From Peptostreptococcus anaerobius VPI 4330 = DSM 2949 (GTDB lineage Bacteria > Bacillota > Clostridia > Peptostreptococcales > Peptostreptococcaceae), in assembly GCF_000381525.1 (NCBI RefSeq), contig NZ_KB906622.1, positions 1-37,766 on the forward strand: a stretch of 37,766 nucleotides of DNA, in the 5' to 3' direction. The notes below the pieces were generated by a model that saw only the letters and a program-made list of their open reading frames with translations, was not told the origin of the DNA and ran no database searches. A program made the position numbers and the translations under genes. Below, one piece after another: positions 33,628 to 37,766 of the stretch (position 1 is the stretch's first letter; each line of letters opens with the position of its first letter).

Positions 33628-34776
33628 TTAGTCCCTTTCCAAATCTGAATACACATCAATGAGCCTTTTTTTCATAGTCTCCCAAGAGTAATTTTCGTAG
33701 ACTCCCTGCATATTCTCAACCTTTTTATCTATTATAGACCTATCTTTTTCTAATTTATAAAGTAGGTCCCTAAATTCATTTTTATCATAGTCTATCACAA
33801 AACCGATGTCGTACCTCTCAACTATTTTGTCCATAGAAGTACCCCTGGCAACAACTATCGGCTTTTTGAGTAACATAGCCTCATAGATCTTATTTGCAGC
33901 TGAATATTTATGGTTCATTATTTGAGGATTATATACTGCAAACATAAGGTCTGACTTGCTGTATATATCAAAGGTATCCTCGTAATCCACCTTGCCCATA
34001 TACTTGATATTATCTGTCTTGTCGGCTCTTTCTTTAACAAAATCAACAAGGTCTCCACCACCGGCAAGTATCATCTGGCTATCCTTCATATCCATCATAC
34101 AATCCACAGCCTGATCTATGAATCTTCTCTTAGACAGGACTCCTATGTAGGCTAGTGTCAGCTTGTGGTCAAGATCCATCGACTGATCTATATAGCTACT
34201 AACATCAAAGTCTATACTAGGAGTGTTGTGAACAACTGTTAGCTTTCTTGGTCTTGCCCCAGCTATCTGATCTTTTCTCTCCTCAGTACATATTATAGTA
34301 TTGTCTGCATAGTTTATTATAGAATACTCCATAGACCTTATAATAGATTTTAGGAGTCCTGGTATCTTTGCCCTTGAGTCCACATAAAAATCTGCTATAT
34401 GGTAAACTAGATGCTTATTGTATGATTTTGCTATTTTTTTGGCCACAAGACCTGTATCTAGGTCAAAGGCGTGGATAGCATCAAACTTGTCTACATTGTC
34501 TTTCATCCACGACTTAAGGCTATCCATATAAGATTTTAGGGTAGTGAAATTTTTCATACCCCTCTCTGTCTTGCCTGATAATTGTAACTCATAGTTGTCT
34601 ATTTCTAAATTATTTATCTTGATTGTCTTTTTGATGTAGCCTTTTAAAGACTCATCACATGCCCTGTTACGAGACAGGACTACCACGCTATGACCTGCTG
34701 ATGTCAGGGCTTCCAAGACCCTACGTATATTGGCATTAGTAGGTGCGTCCGAGTTTCTCGCTATTAATACTCTCAT
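33628..34776 (-). CDS. GT4-like glycosyltransferase
   Basis: The 382-residue GT-B protein opens with RNSDAPTNANIRRVLEALTS, a nucleotide-sugar transferase N-domain with a Gly-poor loop. It has HAFDLDTGLVAKKIAK near 104 and a C-domain with LAYIGVLSKRRFIDQA. The acidic motif is changed: AANKIYEAMLLKKPIVV holds a single clear Glu in the position of the second Glu of EX7E. It is the first gene of the wall polymer operon and starts directly after the terminator following mreB, with no evident promoter between, so expression may depend on read-through. One base separates its stop from the dehydrogenase start. Confidence 0.85.
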   Translation of the reverse strand: MRVLIARNSDAPTNANIRRVLEALTSAGHSVVVLSRNRACDESLKGYIKKTIKINNLEIDNYELQLSGKTERGMKNFTTLKSYMDSLKSWMKDNVDKFDAIHAFDLDTGLVAKKIAKSYNKHLVYHIADFYVDSRAKIPGLLKSIIRSMEYSIINYADNTIICTEERKDQIAGARPRKLTVVHNTPSIDFDVSSYIDQSMDLDHKLTLAYIGVLSKRRFIDQAVDCMMDMKDSQMILAGGGDLVDFVKERADKTDNIKYMGKVDYEDTFDIYSKSDLMFAVYNPQIMNHKYSAANKIYEAMLLKKPIVVARGTSMDKIVERYDIGFVIDYDKNEFRDLLYKLEKDRSIIDKKVENMQGVYENYSWETMKKRLIDVYSDLERD

Positions 34777-34791
34777 TTATCCAACTCCTAT

Positions 34792-34831
34792 AAAAAATGC
34801 CTCCCACAATCTATACAAATGTAAGAGGCAT
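34792..34831 (-). terminator. Terminator between mreB and the wall polymer operon
   Basis: On the minus strand ATGCCTCTTAC (34821-34831) pairs with GTGGGAGGCAT (34797-34807) around a 13-base loop, followed by TTTTTT. It is only about 17 nt upstream of the next start codon. Confidence 0.78.
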
Positions 34832-34842
34832 AAATAAATTCA

Positions 34843-35853
34843 TTATACAGTTCCTGCTATCTCTAGTAGCTCTACTGATCCAAGGGCTATACCTGTACCT
34901 AATGCCACACAACTGATTGGGTCTTTTGCTAGTCTAACTCTAAGACCTGTTAGTTCTGATATTTTTCTATCCATTCCATAAAGTAAAGATCCGCCACCTG
35001 TCAGCATTATTCCATTCTCTGCTATATCAGAAGCCAGCTCTGGTGGAGTATCCTGCAATACCTTTGTAACTAAGTTAGTTATCTGGTTTACGCTGCCACT
35101 CATAGCATCCATTATTTCTATTGAGCTCACAGTAATTGCCTTTGGAAGACCATTAGTAAGATCTCTACCTGTTATCTTGATAAATCTCTCTTCCTGCCTT
35201 CTATAAGCACAACCTATGTCTTTCTTGATTTTCTCAGCTGTTCTCTCTCCTATAATAACATTATAGTTTCTCTTTATATATCTGATGATATCTTCATCGA
35301 ACCTATTTCCGCCAGTCTTGATTGACTTGGAAATTACTGTTCCACCTAAAGAAATTACAGCAACATCAGATGTTCCACCACCTATATCTACTACAAGGTG
35401 ACCACCTGGCTTTGTTATATCTATTCCTGCACCGATAGCAGCGGCAACCGGCTCTTCTATTAGAAGGACTTCTCTTGCACCTGCCTGCTTGGTAGCATCC
35501 TCTACTGCTTTTCTTTCTACATCTGTAATATCTGAAGGTATAGATACCATGATCCTAGGCATGACAATCTTTCCCATACCTTTTTTTTCTCCTAGCATAG
35601 AAATAAAACCCTTTAGCATTCTTTCAGCATTGTCATAATCTGATACCACACCATTCATCATAGGCTTTATAGTTTCTATATCTTTTGGTGTTCTACCTAT
35701 CATCTTATAGGCTTCATTACCTACTGCTATCACTTCATCTATTCTATTATCGACTGCTACCACTGATGGCTCACTTAGAACAATACCCTTATCGTCCACT
35801 ACTATCAATACGTTAGCTGTGCCTAAATCTATTCCTATATCCATTCCAGCCAT
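34843..35853 (-). CDS. mbl: MreB/Mbl family rod-shape determining actin homologue
   Basis: The 336-residue cytoskeletal ATPase positions cell-wall synthesis along the cell. It has GIDLGTANVLI near 7-17 (phosphate 1), VVDIGGGTSDVAV in the middle (phosphate 2), the adenosine motif MLTGGGSLLYGMD, and IEEPVAAAIGAGI. GGAGG precedes the ATG. It follows murA by 36 nt, the place that Mbl-type genes take in relatives, hence the tentative symbol; MreB proper is the alternative. Presence of such a gene suggests a rod or short-rod cell plan, though some coccoid relatives may keep it. Confidence 0.88.
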   Translation of the reverse strand: MAGMDIGIDLGTANVLIVVDDKGIVLSEPSVVAVDNRIDEVIAVGNEAYKMIGRTPKDIETIKPMMNGVVSDYDNAERMLKGFISMLGEKKGMGKIVMPRIMVSIPSDITDVERKAVEDATKQAGAREVLLIEEPVAAAIGAGIDITKPGGHLVVDIGGGTSDVAVISLGGTVISKSIKTGGNRFDEDIIRYIKRNYNVIIGERTAEKIKKDIGCAYRRQEERFIKITGRDLTNGLPKAITVSSIEIMDAMSGSVNQITNLVTKVLQDTPPELASDIAENGIMLTGGGSLLYGMDRKISELTGLRVRLAKDPISCVALGTGIALGSVELLEIAGTV

Positions 35854-35889
35854 AATAAAACCTCCACATCTATTAAAATAGGACTATTT

Positions 35890-37143
35890 CTAGTCTTCTA
35901 CTATTTCTACATTACCGCCAAGCTGTCTAAACTTCTTGTCAATATCTACATAACCCCTCTGTATGTGGTATATTTCTCCAATATTAGTAATACCATCTGC
36001 TATTAGACCACAAAGGATAAGGGCTGCTCCAGCTCTCAAGTCAGTTGCTGTCACATCAGCTCCAACTAGAGATTTGACTCCGTTTACTACAGCACTTCTA
36101 CCATCAATCTTAATGTTGGCACCCATTCTATTAAATTCATTTACATGCATAAACCTGTTTTCAAATACAGTCTCTATAACCACACCAGTTCCCTGGGCTA
36201 CTGTAAGCATAGCCATAAACTGGGCCTGTACATCCGTTGGGAATCCAGGATGTGGTAGAGTCTTGATATCTATTGGTTTTATAGATTCTGGTCCAACAAC
36301 TCTGATTGTATTTTCACCTTCTATAACCTGAGCACCAGCTTCTGTAAGCTTGGCTATTACTGGTTTAAGGTGGTCTATTATTACATTTTCTATAGTTACA
36401 TCACCCTTAGTCATAGCAGCTGCCACCATATAAGTAGAAGCCTCTATTCTATCAGGTATTATTGTATGTTCAGCACCATGAAGTGACTTTACACCCTTTA
36501 TCTTTATTGTATTAGTACCTGCTCCTCTTACAGATGCACCCATTTCATTAAGGAAGTTGGCAAGGTCTACTATTTCTGGTTCCTCTGCCGCATTCTCTAT
36601 TATAGTCACACCATCAGCAAGTACTGCTGTCATCATTATATTCTGTGTAGCTCCAACTGATGGGAAATCTAGGTATAGTTTATTACCCTTCAAAACCTCA
36701 GTCTTGGCTTCAACAAAACCATGATCCATATTTATGTTAGCCCCAAGAGCTTTAAAGCCCTTTAAGTGTAGGTCTATAGGTCTTGTACCTATAGCACAAC
36801 CACCTGGCATAGATATCTTTGTATGGTTAAATCTAGCAAGAAGTGGACCCATCACCAAAAAAGATGCTCTCATCTTCTTAACCAAATCATATGGTGCCTC
36901 GTATGTTATTATATTTGTAGAGTCAACTGTTAAAACTCCATCCCTATAATCAACCTTTGCACCTAAGTGTCTTAGTAAGTCTGAAATTACATGAACGTCC
37001 CTAAGGTTAGGTACACTCTTAAGTACGCATATATCATTGGCTAGTAATGTCGCTGCTATAATTGGCAATACCGCATTTTTAGCCCCATCTATCTTTACAT
37101 TACCCTTTAATGGGTCACTCTTTCTAACTCTAATCCTCGGCAT
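35890..37143 (-). CDS. murA: UDP-N-acetylglucosamine 1-carboxyvinyltransferase
   Basis: MurA adds enolpyruvate from PEP to UDP-GlcNAc, the first committed step of peptidoglycan synthesis and the fosfomycin target. The 417-residue protein has KNAVLPIIAA at 22-31 and the catalytic loop GGCAIGTRPIDLHLKG with Cys116. The presence of Cys rather than Asp predicts fosfomycin sensitivity at this enzyme. HPGFPTDVQAQFMA and the end GYVDIDKKFRQLGG are typical. A GGAG site precedes the ATG. Its product competes with the MnaA branch for UDP-GlcNAc. Confidence 0.96.
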   Translation of the reverse strand: MPRIRVRKSDPLKGNVKIDGAKNAVLPIIAATLLANDICVLKSVPNLRDVHVISDLLRHLGAKVDYRDGVLTVDSTNIITYEAPYDLVKKMRASFLVMGPLLARFNHTKISMPGGCAIGTRPIDLHLKGFKALGANINMDHGFVEAKTEVLKGNKLYLDFPSVGATQNIMMTAVLADGVTIIENAAEEPEIVDLANFLNEMGASVRGAGTNTIKIKGVKSLHGAEHTIIPDRIEASTYMVAAAMTKGDVTIENVIIDHLKPVIAKLTEAGAQVIEGENTIRVVGPESIKPIDIKTLPHPGFPTDVQAQFMAMLTVAQGTGVVIETVFENRFMHVNEFNRMGANIKIDGRSAVVNGVKSLVGADVTATDLRAGAALILCGLIADGITNIGEIYHIQRGYVDIDKKFRQLGGNVEIVED

Positions 37144-37371
37144 ATTTACTCTCCTAAATCTAAAATAATATAATAATCTCTGCTAACAATTAGCACTATG
37201 TTTATCGCCATTTAAAAACCCACCAGATAGATGAAAGGCTTGTAAATGATTACAAACCCGCTAGAAAGGAGTATAGTACCCCCTTCTTTGCGCATTCTTA
37301 TATAATTATATCAAATCTTGGACTTATTAACAAGAATAAGTATCTATTTTCTTTTAACAGCCTCTTAGTTG
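37144..37371 (-). promoter_or_regulatory. murA upstream region with promoter and leader hairpin
   Basis: On the minus strand TTGTTA (37328-37333) and TATAAT (37305-37310) are 17 bases apart, with TGA before the -10. This gives a leader of about 155 nt. The leader contains a TTGTAA-N4-TTACAA hairpin (about 37233-37248) and later GGTGGGTTTTT (complement of 37213-37223). No riboswitch family is recognised. Upstream of the promoter lies the presumed end of the IS481-like element. Confidence 0.6.
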
Positions 37372-37485
37372 TCAATACATATGTTACACTTACGAGAAAG
37401 TTTTTCAAAATACTTGCCATTTTATCGAAAATTATAAATGGATAAGTCAAGGAGTAAAGCTTTGCGTACCTTGACTTAGTTCATT
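37372..37485. mobile_element. Presumed terminal region of the IS481-like element
   Basis: The plus strand from about 37371 reads TGTCAATACATATGTTACAC, starting with TG as IS ends of this type often do. The other end is outside the window, so the border is a guess. Between it and the transposase stop is an inverted repeat AAGTCAAGG (37444-37452) / CCTTGACTT (37469-37477), perhaps the transposase transcript end. Confidence 0.4.
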
Positions 37486-37766
37486 TTAATTTTCACAATA
37501 GCAGGCTGTATTTTTGAAATACTCTTCTACAACTTCATTTGGACTTTTAAATTTTAAACTTGTTTTTGCCGTACTATTATATCTTCTTTCATGCTTTGCC
37601 ACCTGATTTATCAGATCTTTTTCGCTAGTAAATACTTTTCGATTATATAAAATCTTACCATCTTCCCTGTGACTTCTTTCTACTTTTCCATTTTGCCATG
37701 GTGAATATGGTCTTGTTCGTTTAATAGTGATACCAAGATTGTTGGCAGCTTTTTCAAATGCACTCT
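37486..37766 (-). CDS. IS481-like transposase, C-terminal part (cut by window edge)
   Basis: The open frame reads from the window edge to TAA at 37486-37488, about 93 residues. It contains RTRPYSPWQNGKVERSHRED followed by GKILYNRKVF, where the Glu of GKVERSHR is the last acid of the DDE integrase core. The tail HERRYNSTAKTSLKFKSPNE and then VVEEYF is typical of IS481-group integrase-like transposases. An IS3-group member is the alternative. It is transcribed toward murA. Confidence 0.82.
   Translation of the reverse strand, partial: SAFEKAANNLGITIKRTRPYSPWQNGKVERSHREDGKILYNRKVFTSEKDLINQVAKHERRYNSTAKTSLKFKSPNEVVEEYFKNTACYCEN

Noticed and set aside
37368-37373. TTGACA on the minus strand as the murA -35
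   Set aside because: No -10-like hexamer lies 16-18 bases downstream; TTGTTA/TATAAT at 37305-37333 has exact spacing instead.

Overview
The window is 37.8 kb of low-GC Firmicutes chromosome. It most likely comes from the Peptostreptococcaceae, perhaps a non-sporulating Peptostreptococcus-like anaerobe. The pointers are a FabK-type fatty acid locus, a CWB2-anchored surface protein of the Clostridioides difficile type, SAM-I riboswitch control of metK, and a murA-mreB pair and a spoVB-yabN pair without sporulation genes between them. The taxonomic call is an inference; no rRNA or tRNA was found, and no CRISPR array.

Layout: (1) 1-360, 3' end of an IS30-like element. (2) 489-10600, a complete type II fatty acid synthesis operon on the minus strand: accB-accC-accD-accA, a MarR/FabT-like regulator, fabH-acpP-fabK-fabD-fabG-fabF-fabZ. 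It is driven by a consensus promoter carrying a FabT-like operator just downstream of the -10. (3) 10677-11585, prmC. (4) 11700-15035, a decayed prophage head-gene remnant. It holds two copies of a C-terminal effector-like (BECR/MuF-type) domain, each followed by a small acidic protein, plus a frameshifted YjcQ gene, an internally deleted ISLre2 element with terminal inverted repeats, and a scaffold/capsid remnant. (5) 15274-16297, azlC-azlD amino acid exporter (plus strand), sharing a bidirectional terminator with rpmE. (6) 16385-25191, minus strand: rpmE, a YabN-like methylase with a degenerate MazG tail, a SpoVB/MurJ-family flippase, a secreted CWB2-heparinase II/III fusion, comF and recD2. 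(7) 25466-26653, a YkvI-like LeuT-fold transporter (plus). (8) 26761-28393, metK with its SAM-I riboswitch and, 3' of it, a 162-nt extended hairpin with an unusually GC-rich core. (9) 28499-34776, a cell-wall polymer operon: glycosyltransferase, UDP-ManNAc(A) dehydrogenase, UDP-GlcNAc 2-epimerase, glycosyltransferase, MurJ-like flippase. (10) 34843-37143, murA and mreB/mbl. (11) 37372-37766, 3' end of an IS481-like transposase.

How the genes fit together: the fab/acc operon makes malonyl-CoA and then acyl-ACP and appears self-regulated by the FabT-like repressor it encodes. The right-hand half is envelope-centred: MurA and MreB build the wall. The ManNAc/ManNAcA polymer genes probably make an anionic secondary wall polymer exported by the MurJ-like protein. 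The CWB2 protein could be retained at the surface by a polymer of that kind. The most unusual items are the duplicated mosaic effector/partner cassettes in the prophage remnant, the CWB2-polysaccharide lyase fusion, and the long hairpin element behind metK.
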